From NCBI GenBank assembly GCA_022570795.1, contig JAKUDP010000007.1, forward strand, positions 930,001-994,000: DNA of 64,000 bases, written 5' to 3'. The DNA comes from Sphaerulina vaccinii (taxonomy: Eukaryota > Ascomycota > Dothideomycetes > Mycosphaerellales > Mycosphaerellaceae). This document shows, in pieces, positions 1-11,019 of the stretch. Position 1 is the first letter of the stretch. The number at the start of each line of letters is the position of its first letter. A program made the position numbers and the translations under genes. Under the pieces are notes generated by a model, which saw nothing but the letters and a program-made list of their open reading frames with translations, searched no databases and was not told the origin of the DNA.

Positions 1-1459
1 CGGTAAGTCTCTGGAATGTTCAGCTGCAGGGACTCGCAGCGCGTAAGGTGATCATAGTAACTAAACTGTTGAACAGGTCTTCCCAACTGCTGGTGGTGTC
101 TACTACCAGACATTCATGCTTTCGCCTCGCTGGTGCCGCAAACTTGCAGCGTGGATGACTGGCTGGTGTTTCGTGCTTGGAAACATCATCATTACACTGT
201 CCGTCAACTTCGGTACAACACTCTTCCTGGTCGGGTGCATCAACATCTTCCAGGGTGAGCCATATTTGGACGAAACGACGGGCGAGATGACCACAGCTGG
301 AATCTTTGCCGCAGAGCCATACCAGATCTACCTCATCTTCATCGCCATCACACTCATCTGCAATGCGATCTCCTCGCTGTTGAACAAGCATCTTCCTCTC
401 ATCGATACCTTGACAGTCGGATTCACTTTCGTGGGAGTTCTTGCCATCATCATTTGCGGACTGGCCATTGCTGCCGAGGGTCGACGCAGCGCTTCTTACG
501 CTTTTGGCGAGTTTCAAGTTCTTTCTGGCTGGAGTCCTCCAGGATGGGCGTTCTGCATTGGTCTCCTCCACGCAGCGTACGCTACCTCAGCCACTGGTAT
601 GGTTGTCAGCATGTGTGAGGAGGTCCAGCGACCATCTGAGCAAGTACCAAAGGCTTTGGTTGGTGCCCTCGTCCTCAACTGGGCTTGCGGTTTCATCTTC
701 TTGGTGCCATTGATGTTCATCCTACCAGATCTCGTTGCCGTCACCACGGACCCTACTGGCCAGCCACTTCCAGCTATTCTTGGCCGAGCAATTGGCAACC
801 AGGGAGGCGCTTTCGCACTTTGTGTACCAATCATCATTCTCGGATTCTTCTGCGGTACTGGTTGCACCACTGCCGCATCTCGCTGCACCTGGGCTTTCGC
901 TCGTGATGGTGCCATTCCAGGATCTCGCAAGTTGAAGTTTGACACTGTCAACAAGAAGCTCGATGTGCCGTTCAACGCAATGATGCTCAGTATGGCTGTC
1001 CAACTCGTTCTTGGCGTCATCTACATCGGCAACAGCGCTGCTTTCAACGCCTTCAACGGATCTGGTGTCATCTTCTTAACATTGAGCTACGTTATCCCAG
1101 TGGCCATCTCTTTCTGCTCGGGACGCAAAGCTCTTGTTGGTGCACGATACAACTTCGGCATTCTTGGCGCTATTTGCAATGTCGTTGCCATGGGTAGGTC
1201 TTCTCTCGCGTACATTTACACAGCTCTTCAACTAACCAAACTCACAGCTTGGACTTGCTTTGCCATTCCTCTCTTCTCCATGCCTGCAGCTCTACCCGTT
1301 ACAGCCATCGGCATGAACTACGGTTCTGCTGTGTTCGTGGCAGGTCTGGGTATCGCTCTGGCTTGGTACTACATCTGGGGACGCAAGAACTACGCAGGAC
1401 CTCGTGACAATGATGCTCTTGCTGCAGGAGAGATCTCGCCTCCATCATCATACCAATGA
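1..1459 (+). CDS. Amino-acid/GABA/choline-type permease, APC superfamily, 5' truncated
   Basis: Carries the C-terminal four fifths of a fungal APC transporter that moves amino acids, GABA or choline across the plasma membrane. Exons: before 1 to 2, 77-1193, 1248-1459. Introns 3-76 (gtaagt..acag) and 1194-1247 (54 bp, so the frame runs through it). The second exon opens in frame with FPTAGGVYYQTF, matching the conserved PTAGGxYxW region after TM2 of GABA/choline permeases. A string of hydrophobic segments follows, with CEEVQRPSEQVPKA between membrane segments, an AFARDGAIPGS loop and the family-typical end NYGSAVFVAGL..WYYIWGRKNYAGP. The start lies left of the window. Substrate cannot be told from sequence. 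Confidence 0.9.
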
Positions 1460-1812
1460 GCACCAACTATATAGCATATAAATGCATTCCTATTCTTTCT
1501 CAGCCCTCTGCGTTTCCTGGCAGAATCCTTTGCCAATCAAGATTGCTTCGCTTGGCAGAAGGATCGACATCACTTCTCCTTTGGCAGATCGTGAGATCTG
1601 ACAAGCCCACGAATCAGGTCGCCGCGGCTCATTGACCGCCACAAAACCTACTCTGCTTCTTATTTGCTTGCCATTATGGTCGGGCAGCACCACCTTCAAG
1701 ATGCCCTGTCGTCCTCTCTTCCCGTCACTGAAGACAGTCTGCAATATGTGTGGAGGTTGATGATCGAACGACGCACGCCTCAGCACTGACTACTCCTAGC
1801 AGCACATGAGTT
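1460..1812. other. Intergenic, permease to CFEM receptor
   Basis: 353 bp between two plus-strand genes. A minus-strand reading frame at 1490-1786 has no recognisable domain and no splice partners. Nothing else seen. Confidence 0.5.
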
Positions 1813-3094
1813 ATGAGACTCTCAGGAGGATATGCTGTTGCAGTGCTGTTATCGGTCGTGCACGCAGAGGTGCTGGTGACGAGGAATCATGTGAACATCA
1901 CAGCGCAGCGAGAGCTGCCGTCCTGTTCGGTACGCATTCGCTTTTCCACGAAGCAGATCATCGTCGAGATCCTGACATCTTGTATAGACAGAGTGTGCCC
2001 AGCGAGTGTCCGAGCAAACAGGAATTACATGCCAGCCAAGCGACTCATGCTATTGCGACGATAGCACACCACGAAGTACGGCACTTCGAGAGTGTCTCCG
2101 TTCGACATGCTCGCTGGATGATCAATTGGTCTCTCAGAGGTTCAAGGCCAATACATGCAATCTTCCAGTACACGACAAGCAAGGCCAAATTCGCGCAATC
2201 GTCTACTCTTCATTCGTCCTGGCACTTCTGTTCACGATTGCACGACTGATATCGAGATGGCCACGACTCCATGGCGTGGGATTCTGGTGGGACGACTTCG
2301 TCATTGTCGTATGCACCCTTCCTGTGATAGCTTTGCTTGTGGACTCTGAGATGGCGCTGAAGTATGGGCTGGGTCTCGATATGTGGTTCCTCAGTGGAGA
2401 GCAGCTCACGAATTTCCTGCTGTGGTTCTACATCGCAGAGCCACTCTATATCGTGGCCACACGTCTCACGAAGCTGTCCTTGGTGTTGCTGTATATTCGA
2501 CTCTGGCCAGAGAAGAACTTCTTCCGAAAGGTCTGCATCGCTGTGGCAGCTTTGTTGGTTCTGTCTATACCTGCTGGTCTCCTTCCGGTCCTACTACAAT
2601 GTCGTCCAGTCTCCTTCTACTGGACGCATCTCGACCTTAGCACGCACGGAAAGTGCATCGAGCAGACCTCACTTTCGATAGCGAACGCGGTAATCGTCAT
2701 CACCTTCGACGTCGTGGTCTTGCTGTTACCAATACTCAATCTCCTCAAAGTGCGGGTTCCGTGGATGACAAGACTCGGCGTGCTCAGCGTGTTTCTCGTT
2801 GGCTTCGTAGTCACAGCTTGCAGTGGAGTAAGGATCTCCTACATCACGCTGTACTCGAAGAGCAGCATGAACATCACATTCGACTATCGCGGGCTCTCCA
2901 CTTGGAGCCATATCGAGGTGTACTTGAGCTTGGTTTGCTGCTCGATGCCACAGATGCCGGGACTGATTCGACGCACTTGGACGTACATCTCTGCGGGCCC
3001 ACGGACTCAGCTGGAGTCTGATGGCACTAGTGCGGAGCGTCCTCATACCAGACTTTGGGGTGATAAGTATCGGGCTGAGGACTTAGCAGAGTGA
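1813..3094 (+). CDS. CFEM-domain seven-TM receptor, Pth11/rhodopsin-like family
   Basis: Probable cell-surface receptor with an extracellular cysteine-rich CFEM domain followed by a seven-TM 'integral membrane protein' domain. Exons 1813-1929 and 1988-3094; the 58-bp intron is phase 0; product 407 aa. Residues 1-18 form a signal peptide ending VHA. Joining the exons gives a full CFEM pattern with eight cysteines: ELPSC, TEC, ITC, DSC, YC, REC, STC, NTC. Without splicing this domain is lost, which supports the model. The TM region carries family marks: GFWWDDFVIV, TKLSLVLLYIRLW, an LQCRPVSFYW loop with following KC, and CCSMPQMPGLIRR at the end. CFEM-7TM proteins such as Magnaporthe Pth11 act in surface sensing; ligand unknown. 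It lies tail to tail with another Pth11-like gene, only 29 bp away. Confidence 0.92.
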
Positions 3095-3123
3095 ACCACA
3101 GGTCCGGAGGTGGCTCGTCTCCT

Positions 3124-4446
3124 TCAGAATCTGTTGCGTGGGTGAACTGGTACCAGCTTTTCTTGGTCGTCGAGGTCCCAATCCTGCTTCCGCTGCTCGA
3201 CCTGCTCCACCACTGTGGTAACCTTGATGCCGTCATTTCTTGCAAAGTCTCGGGCCCGCGGCGACGTGGGACTGCTTGGGCTGCAACTCGTCTCTACTTC
3301 GTGGACGCGTATCTTCGACTTTCGCCAACGCTTCGACTTCTCGCTCGGCTTTGTGTCCCAAACATCTGTACCAGCTCTTTCGAGAATTACCGTGGGATCT
3401 GACTTGTTCGTCCGACTTCGACTGAGCTCGTAGTGGGGAGCGACCTCGCTGCGAGAACCATTCGTCCCGGAGAAGAGATGCGGCAAGTATCTGGTGACCA
3501 GGCCTTTCATTGTTGGGAGACAGCTAGCGATGATGCCGACCGTCGCCTCGAGAACTGCCCATAACGCGGCAAGAGGGTTGTCCCAACTCGGGTCGTCTGA
3601 TACGGCAATGGCGTATAAGGAGTGGAATCGGATGATGGACATCAAGCAAATGATGCCTCCCAGACCGAACACTGCCATGAGCACATATCGCTGTCTCTTC
3701 GGCAGATTGAGAGACTTCATGACTGGTAGCGGCAAGATAGCGGTGGCAATATCTGTGGCAATGTTGAAGCTCGAATTGAAGAACCTGTTGTTCAGGTCAG
3801 CTGTGTCCAACTGCTTGATTGCCCACAACTTACCATAATGGCAGTCTGTTTAGACACTTCCCGGGCTTGTGCGGCTCCCAGAAGTGCGATACTGGCTGGC
3901 ATAAGAACATCGAGACAAAGACTGTCCACAACATGAATATGAACATTATGATTCCGAGCACGATCGAACACTTCCGGAATTTTGGGATATGGCCGAAGAT
4001 TCGCAAACACTGTAACACAATGGACAGTTTCGCCAGTCCAAGTCCAAGATAGTAGTTCCAAATGGATATCCTATCCCAATCATCAGTGCACTTCAATATG
4101 GCTCCCACTCTTCAGGACTCACCAAAACCAGACCAAAAGATGCCGCTCTTCATAGGCCGTTAGAGTATGCTGATGGCGTCCGAGACCATAATGGACCTGA
4201 TTCATGATGCATACTGTGAAGATGGCTGTGAAGAACATCGCCAGCGAGACTACTAGATCATCCCATCCTGCTTGTCGGACAATGCCGATTCGGGTCCATA
4301 GTCGGAGGAGTACGCAGAACAACGCGATCAATGTCTGTATACTTGTTAGCGTGTTTGAGTAGCTCCCAGACTTCGCAGACACTCACAAAGATTGTCACAA
4401 CCACCACTACGGTAGTTGGTGAAGCATGACCGCTCGGCTTTCCCAT
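3124..4446 (-). CDS. Pth11-like seven-TM integral membrane protein, no CFEM domain
   Basis: Four exons read right to left: 4387-4446, 4123-4334, 3834-4070, 3124-3784. Introns are 52, 52 and 49 bp with gtgagt or gtaagt donors; all phases agree and give 389 aa. Visible marks: RLWTRIGIVRQAGWDDLVVSLA (TM2 with the WDD signature), YYLGLGLAKLSIVLQCLRIF, the LCQPVSHFWEP..GKC loop, NSSFNIATDIATAILPLPVM, and ATVGIIASCLPTMKGL before a Ser/Arg-rich cytoplasmic tail of about 120 residues. The N-terminus is short, with no CFEM domain or clear signal peptide. Same broad rhodopsin-like family as its convergent neighbour but clearly diverged, so an old duplication or a functional pair is possible. Confidence 0.9.
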
Positions 4447-5145
4447 ACTGCCAGAATCGTGTTGATCAACACCTGACTGCGAGTCGACAGCCCTCCGCAG
4501 CTATCTCCCTCCTCAGGACGACGTTTTGTTCAGAAAGAAGTATCCACATCGTGTGAACACAATGCAGAACAAGGTGGCTTTACAGCGATTGGGGTTTCGC
4601 GTTTCGGAACTGGCATCTCCTGGCGAAGTGCAGTCATTGTCAAGGATATGCGTGGAGAAGAAAACTTCCAGGCATATTTAGCCAGGTATTGCTTCTTGAT
4701 TTGGACCATCTCGGACCAACGCACAGTTCGCGATTTCGCGATGACTGATGCACAGGTCAGCAGAGTTCTGCGATCGTCAAGGTCGTCTCGAGTGGTCTAA
4801 GAAACGTTGAAGTGCCATCGCCATTTCGCTTGCAGCGCGACCAAGTGCTGTATGTTGCTATCCGCTCATGGGCATCTAGTCACAAGTGGTACAACTCAAA
4901 CGAGATGCGATGTGAGGGGAAGATAGAAGCCTTGTCGAGTAGCCAAGATGTGACAAGAAAGAAGCTCACCTGCAGCTTTCAGAGCCAAACGAGAGAGGAT
5001 CGCGATGAGTATGAAGGCCTTTCGGCTTGCTCTATCTGCATAGTAAGCAAGTCTATCTTCGCAATCTATCACAGTGTAAATCAGCCTTCCATCTATGTTT
5101 ATCAGGATATTGCCGTGTTAGCACATCGCCATATACCAATCAGTT
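4447..5145. other. Intergenic
   Basis: 699 bp between a gene start on the right strand edge and the phosphatase 3' end. Short reading frames on both strands show no family resemblance or splice logic. Confidence 0.5.
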
Positions 5146-5908
5146 TCACAACTTCCCATTTGCAGCAGCAGTAACATCGTCTTTCGTACTCGTAGGCGCA
5201 TAACCTCCAGCGACAGCAATCTCCTTTCCCTTCTCCTGCCACAGAAAGCACTCGTCGCTCTCTACAGTCTCGGGATCAAAGGTGAACATTCTGACCTCAG
5301 CGTTCTTCCACATATACCCACTCGGACCGTCCTTATTAGCAGTCAACTCTCTCAAGATATCACCATGGCCAACCAGAACGATCGTCTTTTCGGGACGCTC
5401 CCTCAACCACTGACGAACCCACTGAGCGCGCTTAGCGATGAGAGATCGGTCGGCTGACCAGAAGCCTTGCTTAGAAGTCCAGTCTGGGGTGGAACTGAGG
5501 GTAGAGAAGTTGAAGCCTTTGAGCTCTTCGTCCTTTTCTAGAACTTCTTGGGCTGATCCTGTATCGCAGGGAAAGTCGTTACATTCTTGGAACTGTGGTA
5601 GGAGGATGACTTTGTCGATGCCTAGACGGTCTATCGCTGGAACCCACCCAAGTGTCGTTGTTTGGAGTGTACGCTTGAGAGGTGAAGAGGCGACTAGGTC
5701 AACTTCTTTGGCCAAGTCTGCGACTTGAGGGGCGAGAGCTGCGGCTTGTTTCTTGCCGAGGGCTGTAAGAGGAGCATCGTGTACTGGACCAGTGTCAACA
5801 ACATATTGAACTTTGATCGAGCTCGGAAGGCTTACTTGAGTAGTCAAGACCAACGTTGTGCTCTGCCTGTGCGTGGCGTGTGAGGATGATACGAGAAGTT
5901 GGCGCCAT
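5146..5908 (-). CDS. Histidine phosphatase superfamily (phosphoglycerate mutase-like) protein
   Basis: Two exons, 5836-5908 and 5146-5783, joined over a 52-bp intron (gtaagc..ccag); product 236 aa. The first exon is small but essential: it encodes RIILTRHAQAEHN, the catalytic RHG-type motif with the phospho-accepting His (the usual Gly is Ala here). After splicing the text continues DYSIHDAPLTALGKKQA, the typical D.PLT..G..QA box. Later marks are DLVASSPLKRTLQTT and the second catalytic His in VLVGHGDILREL. Fungal members of this size are cytosolic phosphatases of mostly unknown substrate. The C-terminal 20 residues are polar and unconserved. Confidence 0.9.
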
Positions 5909-6479
5909 GTTTAATATGCTCGTGAAAGTCGATATATGGATGTATAAAAGTCGAAAGAGTCACTTAGAACTTTTGTCGAGTGACGACACTTGTAAGGATG
6001 ACTAAGAAGGTGTGGACTTCAGGCTAAAATGTTGAGAACGAATCAGTTCAACACGACGCACCACCATGGAGTGCCAACATCTCATCAACTTCTGTTACTA
6101 TCGTCATCCTGGACAGTCTCAAACTGCACCCGCGACTCGTGGCTATTGTACACTGTGAAACGCACTGGCATACTTGTCCTGATCAGGCAGGTGCACTGCA
6201 GCTACTGCCACTGCTTCCACCATACTTGGCACGACTAGAGCCAAAAGGAGTAATCTTACAGCTTCCCAGTGTCGACAAGCGTATGTGTGTCTTCGCGATC
6301 GCGATTGACCACAGACACTCAACCAAGGGTATACGGGCAAAAGCTGCCTGACATCGAAGATACTACAAGATCTAAGTTCTTACTTATCGCCAGCCCCTGC
6401 TTACAACATGCTTTCCTGACACTCCTCACCTCTTTAGCCATAATGGGCTCACCATCATCGCAACAGAAACATACTTGAT
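5909..6479. other. Intergenic, divergent promoters
   Basis: 571 bp between the starts of the minus-strand phosphatase and the plus-strand 6480 gene. Short frames only; no recognisable feature. Confidence 0.45.
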
Positions 6480-7010
6480 ATGGCGGCAGTCGTCTTCGAT
6501 GTCGACGACAACACCTTTCCTTGGGGCCACGACGCGATCCCATGGGGCCGAGAAGAACCGAAACCATTTACGTCCATTCAAAACAAGACCTACTTACTAA
6601 ATCGCACCGATGTTGATCTCTACGATATCCTCGTAGCGTGCTTCAGCCTACGTGCAAATGACTCTTATACAATATCAAAGCTCGCTCTAGATGGCAGTAT
6701 TTACCAGTCCGGATTCACAAGCTCGGCTTTCGCATTCAAAGACTTCTTGGTCAAGGCGTATGAAAAGGACATTCTACCGCCCGGCTTCGATCGGGAGGAA
6801 ATGGATCGCTGTGTGGAGAGTGCGAGGCCCATATTGCGTCGGAAGATCAGTCCGGGGGTCATAACGAAGACTTATGCGGCTAGAGATGACAAGGTTGTGG
6901 TGAAGCTGCGCTGCCTAGGCGAGGTAATCTATGGAATGGCAGTTGGTGGCGAGAACAATAACATGCTCGATCGCATGGTGGCGATGGAGAATGGTGTGCT
7001 AACTCCGTGA
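6480..7010 (+). CDS. Hypothetical protein, 176 aa
   Basis: A single open frame beginning at ATG 6480. I do not recognise a family. The protein is soluble and mixed: an acidic N-terminus with two PWG motifs, a central DVDLYDILVACFSL stretch, and a basic segment around RPILRRKISPGV. No signal peptide or membrane segment. Codon use resembles that of neighbours and the frame is long for the region, which is the main support. An upstream coding exon cannot be ruled out. Confidence 0.5.
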   Translation: MAAVVFDVDDNTFPWGHDAIPWGREEPKPFTSIQNKTYLLNRTDVDLYDILVACFSLRANDSYTISKLALDGSIYQSGFTSSAFAFKDFLVKAYEKDILPPGFDREEMDRCVESARPILRRKISPGVITKTYAARDDKVVVKLRCLGEVIYGMAVGGENNNMLDRMVAMENGVLTP

Positions 7011-8026
7011 AGCTGAGAGGCTGTGTGCAGATCTGGAATCTGCTAAGGACTAGCTGTTGAGCTACGAGAATGCAGGACGACGAAGAAATGACTTTCGTGC
7101 AACATCGATCGTACCAATTCTCAACAGACCCGAGCGTTGCTGACTTGCTTGCTATACAGCCAGGAATATCTGATTCTATCAAAGTGAAACAGAATCACAA
7201 CTGACCAGCAACCAGCACTCTCTGAATACGCAAGCTCACGGAATCAGACCACGACTGCGAAGTCAGTGGCATGGTGGCAACGGATCTCAGGAACCCCGAA
7301 TCAATTCACACACGGACTTAGCCAAAAGAGAGCTTCTTCCAGCGATATCCCTGGGCGTGAAATAAGACTACGGCTAGCCAGCAGCCAGCATTCTCTGACC
7401 TCAGAAGCTCACAAAATTCGGGCCACGACTGCGAACCCCGGAGCATGGTGACAACCGATTCCAGGAGAGATCTGTCCAATTCAAAGTCGACATAGCCAAA
7501 ATGAAGCTTCTCCAAGCGGTGAGAACCAATCACGGCTGCGAATCGAAGAGTATCTTCTCCAAAACCGCGACCTCGCAGGATCGGACCACGACTGCAATGG
7601 AGACGGCACTGTCGGCGATGAGTGAGAAGAGGCGGTAAAGGGCAAGCAGAGGGCTTGTGAGCAGAGTCAGCGTAGCGTCTACTACGAACTGATCGATCTT
7701 CTGGAGACTGCGAAGCAATGCGGTAAGTTTTAGCTCAATGCGAGCTACCACACTAAGTATCTGATCATTGTGGGACATGGATCCACAGCTTGACAAACTG
7801 TAAATCTGATAAGATGAGCACAGTTGTCCTTGGACTTCTACTATAGTACACTCATCAAGTACCAATCGCTCGCGTCATCCGCGAGCCACATGCGTTAGCT
7901 CAAAATGTCGAGTGACAATCTCAGGGAGCATGAGAAGGTATAGCAGCCTTGCCTTTGAGGGTGATGACAGCCCGAGTTGACATATATTCGCAGACTCCTG
8001 TCCACTCGCCGTCGAACTGCTACATT
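7011..8026. other. Gene-poor stretch holding a degenerate tandem repeat
   Basis: 1 kb without a supported gene. It contains the repeat listed at 7201-7610. A 111-codon minus-strand frame at 7530-7865 overlaps the repeat edge and has no recognisable domain. Confidence 0.5.
7201..7610. repeat. Diverged direct tandem repeat, two and a half copies of about 165-170 bp
   Basis: Copy 1 is about 7201-7373, copy 2 about 7374-7535, and a partial third copy runs to about 7610. Landmarks occur in the same order in copies 1 and 2: ctgaccagca / ctagccagca, gcactctctga / gcattctctga, gcaagctcac / agaagctcac, ccacgactgcgaa (identical), gcatggtggcaac / gcatggtgacaac, tagccaaaa (identical), and agcttcttccagcg / agcttctccaagcg. 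The third copy keeps cttctccaaa and ggaccacgactgc. No coding frame is shared across copies. Confidence 0.8.
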
Positions 8027-8847
8027 ATGAACCTACCAAACGAACTATTAGAGACTATACTCCTAGCTCTTCCATTTAAAGACCTGCTTCTGTCCTAGCG
8101 AGTGACCGGTCTATGGCGGGATCTCATTAAAGCATCGAAGAAATTGCAACAAGCTTTGTTCTTACTACCTGAAGAGGTAGAAACGAGTTGGAGGCACGAA
8201 TCCGCATGCTACCTGCAAAAGCCGGGCATTGAAGTCCTGCAAGAAGCTCCGCGCTGCTTCCCGTGGGGCGACTCTCGAGTCCTGAGACATCTTACTTCGC
8301 AAGCAAGCGACCGAATATTTCGTGGATTACTGACGATCCCCGATATTATCGTCCAGACCTCGAGTTCAGGGCCTCAATCCATACGGTCAATTCGGCCAGC
8401 GAACCTCATCCCGCGTTCGAGCAACCGCAACCTGCTTTCGACTTCGAGCTTGTTTCGTCAAACAACATGTTCAATATGTTGTACAACCAATCGCGACCGG
8501 AAGCCTCGTGGAAGAGAATGTACCCTTGTCAACCGCCGGTTAAGGCACTGGCTGTTATCTGGGACGGAGCTAGAAATAAGAGTGGTCTTGCAATGACCGA
8601 GATTATACGCACCAAGCCTATCACGATAGGAGATATTGTGGATACAAGCAAAGACTGGGAAGAGAAGGAGCCTCCTTTAGCTACTCGAATGAGGCTTTGC
8701 ATAAACAACAGATTCTGGCTTACTTCGCAAGAAGCTCAACATAACAAGCTGCTCTATGGACCAGGAGGGAAATGGTACAGCGAGACGGAGTGGAAGGAGC
8801 AATTCCATGGTGAACCGGTGACCAGATCAGGCCAAAGTTCTCAATAG
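8027..8847 (+). pseudogene. F-box protein gene, broken by a stop and a frameshift
   Basis: Starts ATG 8027 as MNLPNELLETILLALPFKDLLLS, a clear F-box start. Codon 24 is TAG (8096-8098), where relatives have Q in 'LLSQRV'. The same frame continues RVTGLWRDLIKASKKLQQALFL, the usual second half of the F-box. Homology then moves to another frame: from about 8263 the reading SWKRMYPCQPPVKALAVIW...ITIGDIVD matches the C-terminal block of this fungal F-box family and ends at 8847. So there are two lesions, one nonsense and one indel between about 8230 and 8330. CAG to TAG is a C-to-T change in a CpA context, the type RIP makes, but one site proves nothing. A very short intron is a less likely explanation of the frame change. 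Confidence 0.75.
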
Positions 8848-9244
8848 CTCCGCGTTCAGGCTCGAAGAAATTGGTCGTTACCGGTGCACGCTGTCTTTGC
8901 TCTAGGCTGCGTGGAGGGCAGTAATTGCGAGAGAGACATGAGAAACGAAGCTAGTCTCCAGATGCAAGCTCTCCGTTCCCAGTGTCGAACATAATAGCAC
9001 TCCGAGGCTGCTTGAAGTAGCATTTTCGCAGGGAGCCCTGCATCGATCATTTCGAGTGGCCCTTGGTTGTGTCTGAGGCGACAGGTGTAAGCACGTCGTT
9101 ACGAGTCAGTAAGGGGATCGTAGTTGGAGTAAACAGTATCTTTCGTATCGTAGCCTTTGGCTATGCCATGCGTCTATCATCATCATGCAGGCTGAGTCGC
9201 CACAATATGCAAAAGCGCTCATGAACATCGTCTGAAAGACAACC
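8848..9244. other. Intergenic
   Basis: 397 bp between the F-box remnant and the 3' end of the PP28 homologue. Nothing recognisable. Confidence 0.5.
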
Positions 9245-10050
9245 TTAAGCCTTGCCTCCCTTTTTGCCTCCACGGCCTCCTCGGCTCGACTTTAATGCTT
9301 GTTGGCGCTCCAGTCTCGCCAGTTGCTCTTTCTTCTCCGCATCGATCAGATCACGCTCTTGCTTCTCAGCATCCTTTCTCGCAGCAGCCTCAGCTCTCTG
9401 CTCACGAACCAGCTTCAGTCGCTCCAGATCAGCGCGTGCCTCGTCCGTCTTGCCCTCGGCGTGCAACTTCTGATATCTCTCCTTCGCCTGTTGAGCCTGC
9501 AGCGCTTCCCTCTCGCGTCTGCTCAATTGTGAGATATCACCCGTCTTCTTCGCCTTAGCAGTTTGCTTCTCTGCATCTTCAGCTGTGACTGGCACTTTGT
9601 CTGCCTGCTTACGCGCACTCGCACTATGATTGGGGTTCGCTGGCATATCATCGTCCTCGCTCTCGCTGTCACTGTTTGGTGGAAGGTCTCCAGCCTCTAC
9701 TGGTCCTTGCTTCTTCTTGATTGCGGCTTGCTTCTTTGCCTTTGCTGCCTCTCGTCGCTCTTCACGTGTCATTTCAGTTTGTGGCTTCGCCGGGGTATCA
9801 TCGTCGCTTGATTCCTCGGAAGAGTCGTCCTCGTCTGAAGAGTCTTCATCTTCTTCCTTGACTGACTCTCCCCACATGCCGCTCTCGTTACCTTCAGCAT
9901 CGAGGGGTGCAAGGTTCTTGCTGAAGTGACGTCCGCCTGGTATGAAGTTAGTATAACTCGAGGGGAAGTACTGTATGACATGAGCTCACCTCCTCGCTTT
10001 GCCTTTCCAAACTTGCCAGCACGGCCTCTCGTAGAGCCTCTCGACGACAT
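9245..10050 (-). CDS. PP28/PDAP1-type casein kinase substrate phosphoprotein
   Basis: Exons 9990-10050 and 9245-9936, with a 53-bp intron (gtgagc..ccag) containing a perfect ctaac branch site; product 250 aa. The start MSSRGSTRGRAGKFGKAKRGGGRHFS continues over the splice into LAPLDAEGNESGMWGE, the conserved N-terminus of animal and fungal 28-kDa heat- and acid-stable phosphoprotein. It is followed by acidic Ser/Asp-rich stretches (SSDEDDSSEESSDDD, SDSESEDDD) that suit casein kinase II, then the PP28 core with NPNHS and SRREREALQAQQAKERYQKLHAEGKT, and a coiled, Lys/Glu-rich C-terminus ending GGRGGKKGGKA. Molecular role is poorly known; RNA or ribosome association is plausible. Confidence 0.93.
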
Positions 10051-11019
10051 TTTGGTGGTCGCTGGTGGGGTCGATTTCGTGCAGTTGGTGGGGTTGTTGG
10101 AATGTCAGAATGGTATTGTTGTGGGCTTTGTTCGAGTCCGCGGAGAAGTGCTCTGTAGTATGAATGTATACTTCCTAGGTTCACAAAAGGGAGTAGTGAG
10201 GAAGTTGTAGTCACAAATAATGCAGAGAGTTGGCGACTTATTATTTAGTGATCTCGTGATAGGTGCCCAACTTGAATGTGGATTGACTCGCCACTTCCCG
10301 CTGTTCTTCCCGTTGCCGTGCCAAGGAAGGGACGACCTGACAAAACGCGAACTTCTCGCCAAATTCTGCTTTCTTTTCTTCTTCACATAAACTGATTCCT
10401 TCTTATTCACTGCATAGATCATACCAATGGTCAAATGGAGGGGAAAAGAACGATAGACAAATGCACCTTTCCGTTGGCTTACCTCTGCCGCCTTCAACTT
10501 ACTGAGGCGGGAGCAAATATATTTGACGGCACATCTCTTCCATAATCTGTAGAAATGCGGAACGAATCGCAGGCGCTCTATCGCGCAAGTGAGAACGTAA
10601 GTGTGTGAAGGGCGCGTAACAGTGATGTTTGATGCCGTTCGTGGTAGGTCGCATCGCATCGCAGTGAGAAATTAGACGTCGAAAGTCGTGCTCAAGATTA
10701 TCTCTGTTCATAAGAAGCAACCAAGGCACTGCAGTTCCAGACCGTATCGCAGAATCGCCCAATCGAGCTTCAGAGAGAGTTCGACGTGTGACCGCGATGC
10801 TCGTCTGTTGCCTTGAAATTCACTCCCAAACTTGACTTTCCAACCTCGACTTTCTCAACAACACCAACAACAACAGCCGACAAAACACGCGGACGAACTC
10901 AGTCTATGGCTGGCGCCCTTAGTTGTCTCTATCGGCAACGTCCACGAGCGCCTCGAGATCAACTTCAGCAGCCTCCGGCCACCACGACGCCACCGTCTCG
11001 CCGACCAACTCCCACCGCG
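10051..11019. other. Intergenic / leader region before the BTB gene
   Basis: 969 bp. The last 200 bp are A/C-rich with repeated 'acaacaacacc' runs, typical of a fungal 5' leader. An in-frame ATG at 10813 would add 69 low-complexity residues to the BTB protein; I prefer ATG 11020. Nothing else supported. Confidence 0.45.

Noticed and set aside
1490..1786. 98-codon minus-strand frame after the permease
   Set aside because: No domain and no promoter or splice context; likely 3' UTR of the permease.
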